Shown piece after piece: positions 17,962 through 27,678 of a stretch of 64,000 nucleotides of DNA; the first letter of the stretch is position 1; each line of letters begins with the position of its first letter. The translations under genes and the position numbers were made by a program. The notes under the pieces were generated by a model. The model worked only from the letters and a program-made list of their open reading frames with translations, searched no databases and was not told the origin of the DNA. Where the stretch lies: positions 62,001-126,000 of the forward strand of contig JAEWGC010000028.1 of the NCBI GenBank assembly GCA_023388495.1. Reading direction: 5' to 3'. The DNA comes from Bacillota bacterium. Its GTDB lineage: Bacteria > Bacillota > Clostridia > Tissierellales > Tissierellaceae.

Positions 17962-19056
17962 TTAAATATTGCGAATATTGCTTTTTCTTATTGATGCTAC
18001 AATTAAAGTTAGTATGGGAATTATAAACTGAAATGGGATAACATAGTATTTGTACAGATTAATAAAACTTAACATTTCCATTGTATTTTTGTAAAGAAAC
18101 ATAGATAAGATAATCATTAAAATGCAAAGGATAAAAGAAAGATACTTATAATTTTTCAAATTAAAGAGTTTGACTACTCCAATATAAGAGACATATAATA
18201 AAACGGATATTTTAACAAAGCTTGTAAATAACAAGCCTATAGAAATAAGAATTTCTATTCTTTGAACAAAGCCATTAAGATGTATTAATGATGCAGCATA
18301 ATGTGAAGGAAAGTAAATATTTAATAGATTAGGAAAACCAAGCAATAGAATATTTCTAATAGCAACTATTAAAAGTAGGATACCGCCTATAATGACACTT
18401 GTAATATAAACCTTAGTAGTATTCTTTTTATCCTTTAAGGAATTGAAAAAAACCATAAAGACAACAATTTCTCCAAAAGGAAAAGTAAGCAGAGAATATC
18501 CACTTTTGATTACAGGTCCCCACCCATTATATAATACTGGTCTAATATAAGAAATATTAAACTGTGGAAAACCCAAAGTAAAAGTAGTAGTAATCATTAT
18601 TACAATTAAAGGTAGAATAAGTTTTGTCCATAGGCCCAATACTGAAAGACCAGCTTTAACAGCATATAATGATAAAAGGCCAAGTAAAATAGCTGCCACA
18701 TACTGAGGAGTTTCAGGAAATGAGACTACTTGAATATATTCAGTGGTATTTCTTATACATATTGCTCCAAGGTGAAAAAAGTAAAAGGTATAGATAAAAA
18801 TAAAGAGTTTTCCCAAAAATTTGCCATAGATTTTTGGTAGTATATCAAATAGTCCCATGCCTGGTGAGAGTAAAACTAATTTTCCGTAGATGAATACTAA
18901 AGGAATGGTTACTATCACAGCAATTATAATGGAAATCCAAGTATCCTGCATGGCATGAGAATCACCACTAACAAGTAAGGATGTTCCAAGAATAAACATA
19001 ATAATTAATGATCTAAATTCTGAATTAGAAATATTTTCAATTTTCATTGATCTCAC
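17962..19056 (-). CDS. Spore germination permease, GerAB family
   Basis: Integral membrane protein of 364 residues with about ten hydrophobic helices, in the endospore germination permease branch of the APC superfamily. In GerA-type receptors this subunit senses or binds the germinant. Recognisable parts are the opening SLIIMFILGTSLLVSGDSHAMQDTWISIII, the FPETPQYVAAILLGLLSLYAVKAGL segment and SGYSLLTFPFGEIVVFMVFF. It is the third gene of an operon in the order A-C-B (minus strand), 16 bases after the GerAC stop. Confidence 0.88.
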   Translation of the reverse strand: MRSMKIENISNSEFRSLIIMFILGTSLLVSGDSHAMQDTWISIIIAVIVTIPLVFIYGKLVLLSPGMGLFDILPKIYGKFLGKLFIFIYTFYFFHLGAICIRNTTEYIQVVSFPETPQYVAAILLGLLSLYAVKAGLSVLGLWTKLILPLIVIMITTTFTLGFPQFNISYIRPVLYNGWGPVIKSGYSLLTFPFGEIVVFMVFFNSLKDKKNTTKVYITSVIIGGILLLIVAIRNILLLGFPNLLNIYFPSHYAASLIHLNGFVQRIEILISIGLLFTSFVKISVLLYVSYIGVVKLFNLKNYKYLSFILCILMIILSMFLYKNTMEMLSFINLYKYYVIPFQFIIPILTLIVASIRKSNIRNI

Positions 19057-19072
19057 CTGACCTTAAACTAAT

Positions 19073-20227
19073 TTAATTAGTGTTTCCAAAAGTTTTAGAT
19101 GAATGTCCACTACCTCTAATATTAACATCTACATCTACTTCTACTTTTAACTCTTTAAATATTTCATCCCAGTTATTATTAATTTCTTTCCAGAGTTTAG
19201 GCATTTTTTCTTTTACTATATCTCCAAATCCAAAGATATCTAAACCATAATCAGCCTGTATCATATTTATTAAACTAATAATATTATTCTTTATAGATTC
19301 CTCGGCAGTGAATTCAAGTTGTTCAATTATAGATTTGTTTATAATATCTATGTTCGTGTCTGACTCTGCAATGAATACTTTTGTTTTGATTTTAATATCC
19401 ATATATAATTCATTATTAGAAAACATAGGAGTCACTTTAGTCTTGTTTCTAAGTATTTCTAGGGTTATATTATCTATAGGAATATCACTAGGAAAACCAA
19501 TAGTAATAAGTCCGCCACTAATTTTATTTCTCACAAAGAGATAGTATTTCACATCTTCTAATCCCATGTATCCAGCTAACTTATCTTTGTTAAAAATTGC
19601 ACCACCAGATAATGCCATGGTTCGTGTTCCCTCATTGATGACACTCTTAACAGTAGGTAATACAGCATAAATTCCTGATGATGAAATATCATTAATTATT
19701 TCATAGACTTTAATATTAGGAATTTTGGAAAGCTTATCATTTGAAATAATCATATCCTCAATTTCAAAGGAACGTATTTCAGTGGATAAACTATGGGCAC
19801 TTAGTATTTCTTTTGCGTATTCCGCCTCTGAAACTAAGGGGTATAGAGTAATCCGAGGCTCGGAATCTCTTAATATCCAATCCAGTAGAGGCAAAATACC
19901 ATCTCTAGCTGCATCTTCGCTTATTATAAGTACAGAGGCGTGACTCAAAAACAATTGTTTAGCCGATAGATTTATCATATTTCTTAAACAGTCAAAAAAG
20001 CCATTTCCCTTTGAGGATATTCTTGTAGAATTAAACTTTGGCTCTCTAGTAGATGCAGTTATATCTATTATTTCTGCGGTTAATTCGTAGTTATTATCTA
20101 AATTGTTTTTATCTACAGCTATTCCTGATACAAGAGCTAGTTTATCAATTTCTCTGTAACTCCAACATCCTGTACTAAAAATAGTTATAGATACTATAAG
20201 TAATAAAGATATAATAGTCTTATTCAT
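19073..20227 (-). CDS. Spore germination lipoprotein, GerAC family
   Basis: 384 residues from ATG 20227, chosen because GGAGG sits just upstream; a longer reading from 20269 would lie wholly inside GerAA. Signal peptide MNKTIISLLLIVSITIF with lipobox STGC and then WSYREIDKLALVSGIAVDK, the conserved opening of Ger(x)C lipoproteins. Further family features are FFDCLRNMINLSAKQLFLSHASVLIISEDAARDGILPLLDWILRDSEPR and an N-terminal half of about 200 residues followed by the C-terminal domain. GerC-type lipoproteins are essential partners of the A and B subunits at the spore inner membrane. It overlaps the GerAA stop by 8 bases. Confidence 0.9.
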   Translation of the reverse strand: MNKTIISLLLIVSITIFSTGCWSYREIDKLALVSGIAVDKNNLDNNYELTAEIIDITASTREPKFNSTRISSKGNGFFDCLRNMINLSAKQLFLSHASVLIISEDAARDGILPLLDWILRDSEPRITLYPLVSEAEYAKEILSAHSLSTEIRSFEIEDMIISNDKLSKIPNIKVYEIINDISSSGIYAVLPTVKSVINEGTRTMALSGGAIFNKDKLAGYMGLEDVKYYLFVRNKISGGLITIGFPSDIPIDNITLEILRNKTKVTPMFSNNELYMDIKIKTKVFIAESDTNIDIINKSIIEQLEFTAEESIKNNIISLINMIQADYGLDIFGFGDIVKEKMPKLWKEINNNWDEIFKELKVEVDVDVNIRGSGHSSKTFGNTN

Positions 20228-21710
20228 CTTTTTTTCCTCCATTGCTACGAATAGGATTCTTAGATGCAATATATTTAGGTCTATACTTCATATACCAAAT
20301 AGGGGCTCGAATTCCTGTATCCTTCAAGTCTTGCAGATTTAAAGTAGTTAAATTTGTCATATAAGGTATACCAAAGGATTTAAGTTTTAGTAAATGAAGA
20401 AGTAGAAATGATATTCCTATAATATAACCATATAGTCCAAGGATTGAAGAAAGTAGAATAAAAATTAGCTTAATAATAATTGAAGCTGCACCAAGAGTTG
20501 GACTTATGAGACTAGTAATGCCGGACATCCCAACTACTATAACCATTGGAGCACTTACAAGTCTTGCATCTACAGCTGCTGAACCGAGTACTAAGGCACC
20601 AACAATACTTAATGTTTGACCGATGTAAGATGGCATACGTGATCCTGCTTCACGAAGTAATTCAAAGACAAGTAATAATCCAATAAGTTCAAAGACAGTA
20701 GGTAAGGGAACCCCTAACCTAGCAGCATAAATACTCATAATAAGTGGAGTAGGTATCATTTCTTGATGAAATGTAGCTAAAGATAAGTAAACTGCAGGAA
20801 TACTTATAGTTAGAATGAATCCTATTAAGCGAAGTATTCTATTTGTAGATGAAAAATAATAATTTAAATAATAGTCATCACTAGATTGAAAGTTTTCAAT
20901 GAAGATGAAAGGCAAAGTCATTACTATAGGGGTACCATCTAAAAGAACAGCCAATCTTCCTTCTAAAAGTTTTGACACAACTACATCAGGTTTTTCACTA
21001 TTATAAGTAGTTTCAAAAATTGAAAATGGTTCACTATCGATATATTCCTGTATGTACTTTATATCTAAAACTCCATCTATATTAATAGTATTAATTTGTT
21101 CATATAATGTAGCTAAAATATCTTCTCTAGCTAAGCCCTCAATATAACAAATACAGAGCTTTGTTTGAGTTATATTTCCAATATTCATGAATTTGAATTT
21201 AAGATCATTTGTTTTAACTTTTCTTCTGATCAAAGATAAGTTAATTATCAAGGATTCAGTAAATCCTTCTCTTGGACCACGGAGTGCCTTTTCTACACTA
21301 GGTTCCTGTATGGAACGAGTTTTCCAACCTTTACTACTGATGATAATTCCTTCAGAAAAACTTTGTAAGAATAATATAGTATCACCGTCAATAATGGCAT
21401 TGACAATACTTAATATATCTTTAGTTTTTTCACATTGAGATGAAATAATAAATTTGTTTTTTAAATCATCTATAAGAGTTGAGCCTGAATACTCAACAAT
21501 ACTACTAGTAAGGGGTTTGATTATACTTTCATTGATAATATTGTCATCTACCATACCCTCAATAAAAAGAATACAACAGTTAATTTCTGGATTATGTTGA
21601 TTTTGGAATATCCTTGATCTTAATGTATCATCATCTTTAAATATTTTTTTAATTAAATTTATATTTTCATCTATTGAAGTAGATAGTTTATATTTTTCAA
21701 AGCCATTCAT
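20220..21710 (-). CDS. Spore germinant receptor subunit, GerAA family
   Basis: 496 residues: a soluble N-terminal half (~1-270) and a C-terminal half with about five or six membrane helices. Diagnostic segments are VEKALRGPREGFTESLIINLSLIRRKVK, VVSKLLEGRLAVLLDGTPIVMTLPFIFIE, and FELLREAGSRMPSYIGQTLSIVGALVLGSAAVDARLVSAPMVIVV. GerAA proteins form the ion-channel-like part of the receptor that starts germination. First gene of the operon; its ATG follows AGGAG. A near-palindrome GGTAAATATGTTACC (21772-21786) lies upstream, but I could not fix a sigma-G promoter. Confidence 0.92.
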   Translation of the reverse strand: MNGFEKYKLSTSIDENINLIKKIFKDDDTLRSRIFQNQHNPEINCCILFIEGMVDDNIINESIIKPLTSSIVEYSGSTLIDDLKNKFIISSQCEKTKDILSIVNAIIDGDTILFLQSFSEGIIISSKGWKTRSIQEPSVEKALRGPREGFTESLIINLSLIRRKVKTNDLKFKFMNIGNITQTKLCICYIEGLAREDILATLYEQINTINIDGVLDIKYIQEYIDSEPFSIFETTYNSEKPDVVVSKLLEGRLAVLLDGTPIVMTLPFIFIENFQSSDDYYLNYYFSSTNRILRLIGFILTISIPAVYLSLATFHQEMIPTPLIMSIYAARLGVPLPTVFELIGLLLVFELLREAGSRMPSYIGQTLSIVGALVLGSAAVDARLVSAPMVIVVGMSGITSLISPTLGAASIIIKLIFILLSSILGLYGYIIGISFLLLHLLKLKSFGIPYMTNLTTLNLQDLKDTGIRAPIWYMKYRPKYIASKNPIRSNGGKKDE

Positions 21711-21824
21711 ATTTAGTACACTCCTATCAATGAAAATTAGTATTAGACTTAATTAGTTTTACCAAATAAGGGGTAAATATGTTACCTAAGTAAAATTAAA
21801 TGTAGAAAAGAAAAGGTGAAGGGT

Positions 21825-23339
21825 ATGAAGAATAGAGACACTATGAGAAGTAATACGCTGTATATTATTCACTTTGCAGCAGCAACTAGATTCTTAATAT
21901 TTATTAAGGATATGCTAATGGCATCACAAATTGGAGTAAACTATAAGATGGATTCCTACCTATTAGCTTTGAGTACTATTATGTTATTAACAAAGATTGT
22001 GGGGGATGGTTTAATTGTAGCCATAATACCATTACTACAAGAGATACAAGAGAAATATGGTAAAAAAAGAGCCATAGAATATACAAATAATCTGATAAAT
22101 ATCACTATCTTATTGTCCTCTATCCTTATGATTATGGGGTATTTAGGAGCACCTATTATAATTAAAATATTTGGACCAGGGTTTAAAGGGGAAGAATTAG
22201 AAAAAGCTATATTACTTTTTAGAATAGGGTTACCTATTATAATATCATCTTGGATAAGAGCCATAGGTGGAGGATTTTTACAGGCAGAGCATGCATTTAA
22301 GGCAGGGGCGAAGGGGGGAGTATCTAATGCATTAGTATATATTGTTTATCTGCTATTTTTCTCTGAAAGATTTGGATTACAAGGGCTTATGATAGCGGGA
22401 ACATTAGGGATTATCTCCCAAATATATATAATTGTAAAGGCAATGGATAAGAAGGGGTACAGATATGAGTGGAGATTAGATTTAAAGGATAAGTATTTGC
22501 CAAGGGGAATTAAATTTTTATTACCTATACTCATTGGAATTGGAGTCAATGAATTAAACAACTCCATAGATAATGGGGTAGCATCAACACTTCCAGTTGG
22601 TAGTATTGCAGAATTAAACTATGCCAATGAGATTATCAATTTTTTTATGGGCATATTTATTGCTGCCATAGTTACAGTTATATTTCCAGTTTTATCTGAA
22701 AATCATAGCAAAAAAGATATAGAATCTTTAAAGATAGAAATAAACCATGGGGTAGTTACCCTAATAAAGGTAGCAGTACCAGTATCTATTATTTTAATGA
22801 CTATGGCAGAACCTATAGTTAAGATAGTCTTTGAAAGAGGAGCCTTTGACGCTAAAGCCTCCTTCTTTACGGCAGAGGCCTTAGCTTATTATGCAGTAGG
22901 ACTTACGGCAATGTCTCTTATGCCACTTCTTACGAGGGTATATTATTCGATCCATGATATGAAAACACCAGTTATTATTAGCAGCTTTGCCCTTGCAGTA
23001 AATATAATCATAGATATATCATTAGCGCCAGTTATGGGGGCTAGGGGAATAGCCTTAGGTACTAGTATATCTATTATATTAGCTGCAGTTATAGGTATGT
23101 GTGATTTAAATCGAAGATTAGGATTTATGGATGAAAAAAGTATTAAGCTAAATTTGATAAAATATTTAGTTGCGGCAGTTGTGATGATATCGGGAATAGT
23201 TTTAACTTATGGTACAGTAGCTACTTCTTTAGATAATATATTTCTCTATAATATAATTACTGTAGGATTTTCATCTATAGTTGGATGTGGATTATATATA
23301 TTAGTACTGAAGGTTTTGGAACCTATCAACTTTATTTGA
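21825..23339 (+). CDS. MurJ/MviN-family flippase (copy 2)
   Basis: 504 residues with about 14 membrane helices; ATG 21825 is preferred over GTG 21816 because AAAGGTGA precedes it. MOP-superfamily features match copy 1 in order: RFLIFIKDMLMASQIG, KMDSYLLALS, the central VFERGAFDAKASFFTAEALAYYAVGL and TRVYYSIHDMKTP. It is clearly diverged from the 4694 gene. It starts about 115 bases from the divergent gerA operon. A sporulation role or transport of another polyprenyl-linked glycan are both possible; the sequence does not decide. Confidence 0.82.
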   Translation: MKNRDTMRSNTLYIIHFAAATRFLIFIKDMLMASQIGVNYKMDSYLLALSTIMLLTKIVGDGLIVAIIPLLQEIQEKYGKKRAIEYTNNLINITILLSSILMIMGYLGAPIIIKIFGPGFKGEELEKAILLFRIGLPIIISSWIRAIGGGFLQAEHAFKAGAKGGVSNALVYIVYLLFFSERFGLQGLMIAGTLGIISQIYIIVKAMDKKGYRYEWRLDLKDKYLPRGIKFLLPILIGIGVNELNNSIDNGVASTLPVGSIAELNYANEIINFFMGIFIAAIVTVIFPVLSENHSKKDIESLKIEINHGVVTLIKVAVPVSIILMTMAEPIVKIVFERGAFDAKASFFTAEALAYYAVGLTAMSLMPLLTRVYYSIHDMKTPVIISSFALAVNIIIDISLAPVMGARGIALGTSISIILAAVIGMCDLNRRLGFMDEKSIKLNLIKYLVAAVVMISGIVLTYGTVATSLDNIFLYNIITVGFSSIVGCGLYILVLKVLEPINFI

Positions 23340-23382
23340 ATATAATGTATTGAGTTATAATTCAAATGAAGGAGGTTAACTT

Positions 23383-23961
23383 ATGGAAATTAATCAAACA
23401 TGTCCTATAGGATCAACGCCTTATACTATTAAGGCTGGAGATACGTTCTATAATATAGCTAGAACTTTTGGAATCTCTCTTGATGCTTTAATAGCAGCTA
23501 ATCCTGGAGTAAATCCAGATAGGTTGTTTATTGGGCAGGTAATTTGCGTGCCAATATCTGCTCCGCCGCCACCTATATCTAATTGTCCTACTTTAAGTAT
23601 AGGTAGTAGAGGTTCAGCTGTAGCAGAACTTCAACAACGTTTAAGGGCAGCAGGATTTGATCCAGGACCTATTGATGGTATATTTGGAACTAGAACACAA
23701 TCAGCAGTTATAGCTTTCCAAAGAAGTAGAGGTCTTGTACCTGATGGAATAGTAGGTGTTATGACCTGGACTGCACTTGGCGTACAATGTGCACCAACAT
23801 CAACGTGTCCTGTTGGAACAACTCCGTATACCGTAAGAGCAGGGGATACCTTCTTTACTCTTGCGCAAAGATTCAATACTACAGTAGAGGCTATCCAGCG
23901 TGCTAATCCAACTGTAAATCCAAATAATCTTCAAATAGGTCAAATAATTTGTATACCTTAA
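23383..23961 (+). CDS. LysM - PG_binding_1 - LysM wall-binding protein
   Basis: 192 residues made only of binding modules: LysM (about 13-56, YTIKAGDTFYNIARTFGIS...IGQVICVP), a Pro-rich linker, a PG_binding_1 domain (about 66-134, GSRGSAVAELQQRLRAAGFDPGPIDGIFG) and a second LysM (about 141-192). No catalytic domain is seen. There is no signal peptide; the protein starts directly with CPIGSTPYTI. Such proteins are found in spore coat or cortex-associated layers of clostridia, so spore-related localisation from the mother cell is a reasonable inference. RBS is AAGGAGGT. Confidence 0.85.
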   Translation: MEINQTCPIGSTPYTIKAGDTFYNIARTFGISLDALIAANPGVNPDRLFIGQVICVPISAPPPPISNCPTLSIGSRGSAVAELQQRLRAAGFDPGPIDGIFGTRTQSAVIAFQRSRGLVPDGIVGVMTWTALGVQCAPTSTCPVGTTPYTVRAGDTFFTLAQRFNTTVEAIQRANPTVNPNNLQIGQIICIP

Positions 23962-23971
23962 TATGAAATAA

Positions 23972-24014
23972 AAATGAGCTAGGAAATTGGTTTTTCCTAG
24001 CTCATTTGTGTTTT
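23972..24014. terminator. Bidirectional terminator, LysM gene / SLH gene
   Basis: 15-bp stem AAATGAGCTAGGAAA (23972-23986) / TTTCCTAGCTCATTT (23993-24007), 6-base loop, T-rich tail on both strands. It lies between convergent genes. Confidence 0.85.
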
Positions 24015-24025
24015 TATTCGTTTTA

Positions 24026-27000
24026 TTATTTTGAAATGTCTTTACTAGTAAAGTATACATCAGATGGAAGTGCTAAATTACCGTCCTTATCCCTTATATA
24101 AGATAAGGTTCCTGATCCAGCTTCACCAGTTAATCTTATGGAGTAAGAAGAAGTTATATCTCTTTTAGTTATAGTTATTAGCAATATAGATTTATCAGAA
24201 GATTTTAGTGATGTAGTATAATCATCTTTGGATAATATTTTATTATCGGCTAGTCGAACAATCTCTAAGTCTCTTCTATATAGCGTAGCTCCTTCTTCTT
24301 CTAAAGCTTCAGTAAAAGGAAGCTCTATTTGATTACCAGATACTGTAAGATAATTAGCATTATCTTTTACTTTTGGAGTAATTTCATCAAATAATAAAAT
24401 TGTTCCACTTTCTACTCCAGTATCTATAGATGTTCTCATATTATTATTTGCCACTATACTTAGGGCACCTGTTGGTAAATAAGTTATATTGCTATCATGT
24501 AGATATATTGTAACTTCATCTGTACCATCTGCTATTACATCATATATGGTTTTTTCTCTTATAGAGAAGTCATTTATACTTGCCTGAACAATTGGGATAC
24601 TAAATCTTACTTTTATTGTATTAGAATCAGTAAGTACTCCTTGTCTACCAGGCTTATCATTGTAATAATTCACTGCTTTAGCTTTTCCGGACAGTGTGCC
24701 ATCAAAGGTTATCTTCACCATTAATGGATCTGTATCATTCCCGCTAACATCCTTTAGTCCTACAATGTCCAATGCCGTAAGATTTCCAGCCAATCCTATC
24801 ATTACTTGCTTTCCATCATAGTATTCTGGAAGAAGTATTGTTACTGATTTTCCATCATTACTTGATGTAAATAAGGTATTACTTGGTAGCCTATGTTGGT
24901 TTCCATTAAAAGTCATATAATAATTATTAGGATTAGATATTGTAGTCATATCCATTTGCTTGCTAAAATGAATTATTATATGATTAGCATAGCCTGTATG
25001 GTTTACAACTCTTGGCTTTTCTACATCCTTCATATCTATAGTAGTAGTAAAAGGCACTAATGGATTTTTCAAAGGTGTAGAATCTTGTATGTCCTTTATT
25101 GTTAAAGTATTTACACCAGCTGGTAGTGGAGCAAATAAATTGATTTTGTATTCTTTCCCAGAGCCCTGTATATCCCTAATACTTACTTGTTTGTTGTCTT
25201 TATCTAATATTGAGTAATTATTTCTTACATTCCCAATGACATATTTGCTGTAATAAACAGTTATAGTTTTGCCGTCTTCGGAAACTACATAGTTTATTAC
25301 TTCAGGACTTGTTGTGTCTATTGTAGGAATTACATCAATTTCGCCAGATTTCATTTTATTGTTAGAATAATCTACTACATTTTCTACATAAATTGTATAT
25401 TTTGTAGTTGAAAGTCTATTGTTTATAAATTCAAGTTTGGCCTTGTTTCCTTCAATAGTAACTTTATTAGGATATCTTTTGCTTGAGTTTTGCTTCCAAT
25501 AGAAGTTTCTAGTTGTATTTTGTGTAGGATCTATATCTTCATCAAATTCAATAATTACTTCTTCTAAGGTAGCAGTAGCACCGGTTATTGATGGAGGTGT
25601 AGTATCCTTTATTACATCAAATGATATACTTTCATTTAGTGCTTTATTACCAGCAAAGTCTTGTAATCCTGATATTGTAAGAGTATGATTTCCCACTGTT
25701 AATGCGTATGCTGATGAAAAATATGAAAGAGTAACTATATTATTTTCTAATTTAGCATTACCAGAAAAATTCTTTCCATCTATCTTAAAGTTAGTTGGTA
25801 TTGCGCTTTTCACTGGTTCAGAAAGATAAACCCTTAATCCCTTTGTACCAAGTTGTTTTACTGATACTATGGTTGGAGATTGAGTATCAAGGGCTTCAAA
25901 TTCATGATCTTTTAATAAAATTTCTTCACCTAAAGTTGACTTTGTTTTTAAAGCAGATATTTTATATTTCATCCTTTGGGTCATATTCCCATTTATAGTC
26001 AGGATTACCTTTGTATCTTTCTCTTCAAATCGAATATCCTTTATTGAGCCAGCAGTTGTAATGTAATTATTTAGTATAGATGCAGTTGATTTATCTACAG
26101 GCTGCGTATATGTCAAGGTGATTTCCTTAAGATTATCTGCTTTTACACTTACTAAATCAAATGGTAAGACTTCTATTGAAACGGTTTGAAAAGTAGTATA
26201 CTCAGTACCGCTTTGGAATCTATATTGGTAGTTTCCTACTTTAAGATTATCAACTCGATATGAGAAGTTTCCTTCTGCATCTGTAGGAACTGGTGATAAC
26301 CTATCCTCAGCAGTTGTGTTTGAGGATGCTGGCTTTATATATATCCAAAGGTTGTCAGTACCTTTTGCCTGTCCAGTAAATATTAAGCTATTATTTTCAA
26401 CCTTTAGAGTCGATTCAACTGTAAAATCCACTGGTAATGTTACACCTAGTTCCTCTGCTAGAGTTATATCTCTACCATTCTTTTCTTGTTTTAAGGCATT
26501 TACTGTCATTACTGCCATTTGCCCTCTAGTAAGCTTTGAACTAGGGGTAAGGGATAGGTTTTCCATTATACCATATCTATTTGATATTTCTGGCACCATC
26601 TTCCAATCCTCATTGTATCCTAGAGCCCTAAGCAATACAGATTGATATTCTTGAACTGTTATATCAAGGCCGAATCCAAAGGTACCATCAGGGAAGCCTG
26701 AAATTAACCCCTTACTATTAGCCCATGATATAAAGGGAATATAGTTTTTTTGCTTTGCAGTAAGGTCTTTAAACTTATTTGGACCTGTAAAATCTTTAGC
26801 CACGTTCTCCTGCTTGTATAATCGACTGATCATAATAACCATATCTTGTCTTTTAAGGTTATTTCCTAACATAAGGTTTCCGTTTTCATCACCGGACAAT
26901 AGTTTAAGATCTTTTAAAATATTTCCAGCTTTTTCATATTTTTCTGTAGCCGAAGTTTCAGCATATATGGGAACAAGTCCAGAAAATACAAGAATTAAAG

Positions 27001-27028
27001 CTAAAGAAATAGACAATATTTTTCTCAT
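24026..27028 (-). CDS. Large SLH surface protein with Ig-like repeats
   Basis: 1000 residues. Signal peptide MRKILSISLALILVFSGLVPIYAE; three SLH domains at about 30-75, 86-142 and 145-182 (ISWANSKGLISGFPDGTF is the clearest), which anchor to pyruvylated wall polymer. The remaining ~800 residues are a string of bacterial Ig-like repeats with the recurring pattern T..P.I......LKEITLTY..PVD, ...LRVYLSEPV, ...VIIEFDEDID, ...ITVYYSKYV, ...IIIHFSKQMD. There is no enzyme domain, so it is probably a structural S-layer or surface protein. The ATG follows GGGAGGAG. It is the first and only gene of its transcript. Confidence 0.88.
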   Translation of the reverse strand: MRKILSISLALILVFSGLVPIYAETSATEKYEKAGNILKDLKLLSGDENGNLMLGNNLKRQDMVIMISRLYKQENVAKDFTGPNKFKDLTAKQKNYIPFISWANSKGLISGFPDGTFGFGLDITVQEYQSVLLRALGYNEDWKMVPEISNRYGIMENLSLTPSSKLTRGQMAVMTVNALKQEKNGRDITLAEELGVTLPVDFTVESTLKVENNSLIFTGQAKGTDNLWIYIKPASSNTTAEDRLSPVPTDAEGNFSYRVDNLKVGNYQYRFQSGTEYTTFQTVSIEVLPFDLVSVKADNLKEITLTYTQPVDKSTASILNNYITTAGSIKDIRFEEKDTKVILTINGNMTQRMKYKISALKTKSTLGEEILLKDHEFEALDTQSPTIVSVKQLGTKGLRVYLSEPVKSAIPTNFKIDGKNFSGNAKLENNIVTLSYFSSAYALTVGNHTLTISGLQDFAGNKALNESISFDVIKDTTPPSITGATATLEEVIIEFDEDIDPTQNTTRNFYWKQNSSKRYPNKVTIEGNKAKLEFINNRLSTTKYTIYVENVVDYSNNKMKSGEIDVIPTIDTTSPEVINYVVSEDGKTITVYYSKYVIGNVRNNYSILDKDNKQVSIRDIQGSGKEYKINLFAPLPAGVNTLTIKDIQDSTPLKNPLVPFTTTIDMKDVEKPRVVNHTGYANHIIIHFSKQMDMTTISNPNNYYMTFNGNQHRLPSNTLFTSSNDGKSVTILLPEYYDGKQVMIGLAGNLTALDIVGLKDVSGNDTDPLMVKITFDGTLSGKAKAVNYYNDKPGRQGVLTDSNTIKVRFSIPIVQASINDFSIREKTIYDVIADGTDEVTIYLHDSNITYLPTGALSIVANNNMRTSIDTGVESGTILLFDEITPKVKDNANYLTVSGNQIELPFTEALEEEGATLYRRDLEIVRLADNKILSKDDYTTSLKSSDKSILLITITKRDITSSYSIRLTGEAGSGTLSYIRDKDGNLALPSDVYFTSKDISK

Positions 27029-27216
27029 GTGTATCTCCTCCCTTTTGATTTATAGTCTAATTATACTACATTTATTGGTAATTATATATTACAATCTAGT
27101 TACACTAATATAATTATCAGGATGAAGGTTCCATAGACAGAAGATTTAAAGGATAAAAGAAGAAGAGGGGTATCACAATTATTTATACACCATTAAGAAC
27201 TAATAGAGGAATCTTG

Positions 27217-27245
27217 TTGTCATTTTATATTTATAAGTATATAAT
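27217..27245 (+). promoter_or_regulatory. Promoter of the FMN-binding lipoprotein gene
   Basis: TTGTCA (27217-27222), 17-base spacer, TATAAT (27240-27245). It lies 45 bases before the ATG. The 262-base divergent gap 27029-27290 otherwise contains only AT-rich sequence and the RBSs. Confidence 0.72.
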
Positions 27246-27290
27246 TTATTTATAACATATTATAAATTTCACAATAAGGGGGGAGACAAG

Positions 27291-27635
27291 ATGAAGAAAT
27301 CATTATTACCAATTGTTTTAGTTCTAGCAATGACAATTACTTTAGTAGGATGTGGCGAAAAGGCTCCAGCATATAATGATGGTACATATGAAGGTACTGG
27401 TAAGGGAATGAATGGAGATATTGCAGTTTCTGTAGAAGTGAAGGATGGAAAGATTTCAGCAGTAGAGGTATTATCTCATGGAGAAACTGAAGGAATCTGC
27501 GAACCTGCAATAGAGCAAGTACCTGCAAGTATCGCTGAAAAGAACTCCACAGATGTAGATGGCGTTGCAGGAGCAACTATGAGCAGCAATGGTATCAAAG
27601 AGGCTGTAAATAATGCACTTGAAGGTGCAAAATAG
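27291..27635 (+). CDS. FMN-binding-domain lipoprotein
   Basis: 114 residues. Signal peptide with lipobox LVGC at about residue 21, then one FMN-binding domain (YNDGTYEGTGKGMNGDIAVSVEVKDGKISAVEVLSHGETEG...). The site for covalent flavin transfer by ApbE reads DGVAGATMSS near the C-terminus: the final AT(M)S part is kept, but the usual Ser/Thr two residues before it is Ala. Proteins of this type carry electrons on the outer face of the membrane in flavin-based redox chains. RBS AAGGGGGGAG. It stands alone between two terminators. Confidence 0.85.
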   Translation: MKKSLLPIVLVLAMTITLVGCGEKAPAYNDGTYEGTGKGMNGDIAVSVEVKDGKISAVEVLSHGETEGICEPAIEQVPASIAEKNSTDVDGVAGATMSSNGIKEAVNNALEGAK

Positions 27636-27638
27636 TAA

Positions 27639-27678
27639 AAAAAAAGGGTGATTTCATCAATGAAATCACCCTTTTTTT
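27639..27678. terminator. Bidirectional terminator, FMN lipoprotein / ABC permease
   Basis: GGGTGATTTCA / TGAAATCACCC stem with TCAA loop, extended by an A7/T7 run on the two sides, so U tracts exist in both directions. The permease stop lies within the T run. Confidence 0.92.

Noticed and set aside
21772..21786. GGTAAATATGTTACC as operator or sporulation promoter of gerA
   Set aside because: Single imperfect palindrome with no second copy; sigma-G -35 and -10 boxes could not be placed with sensible spacing.
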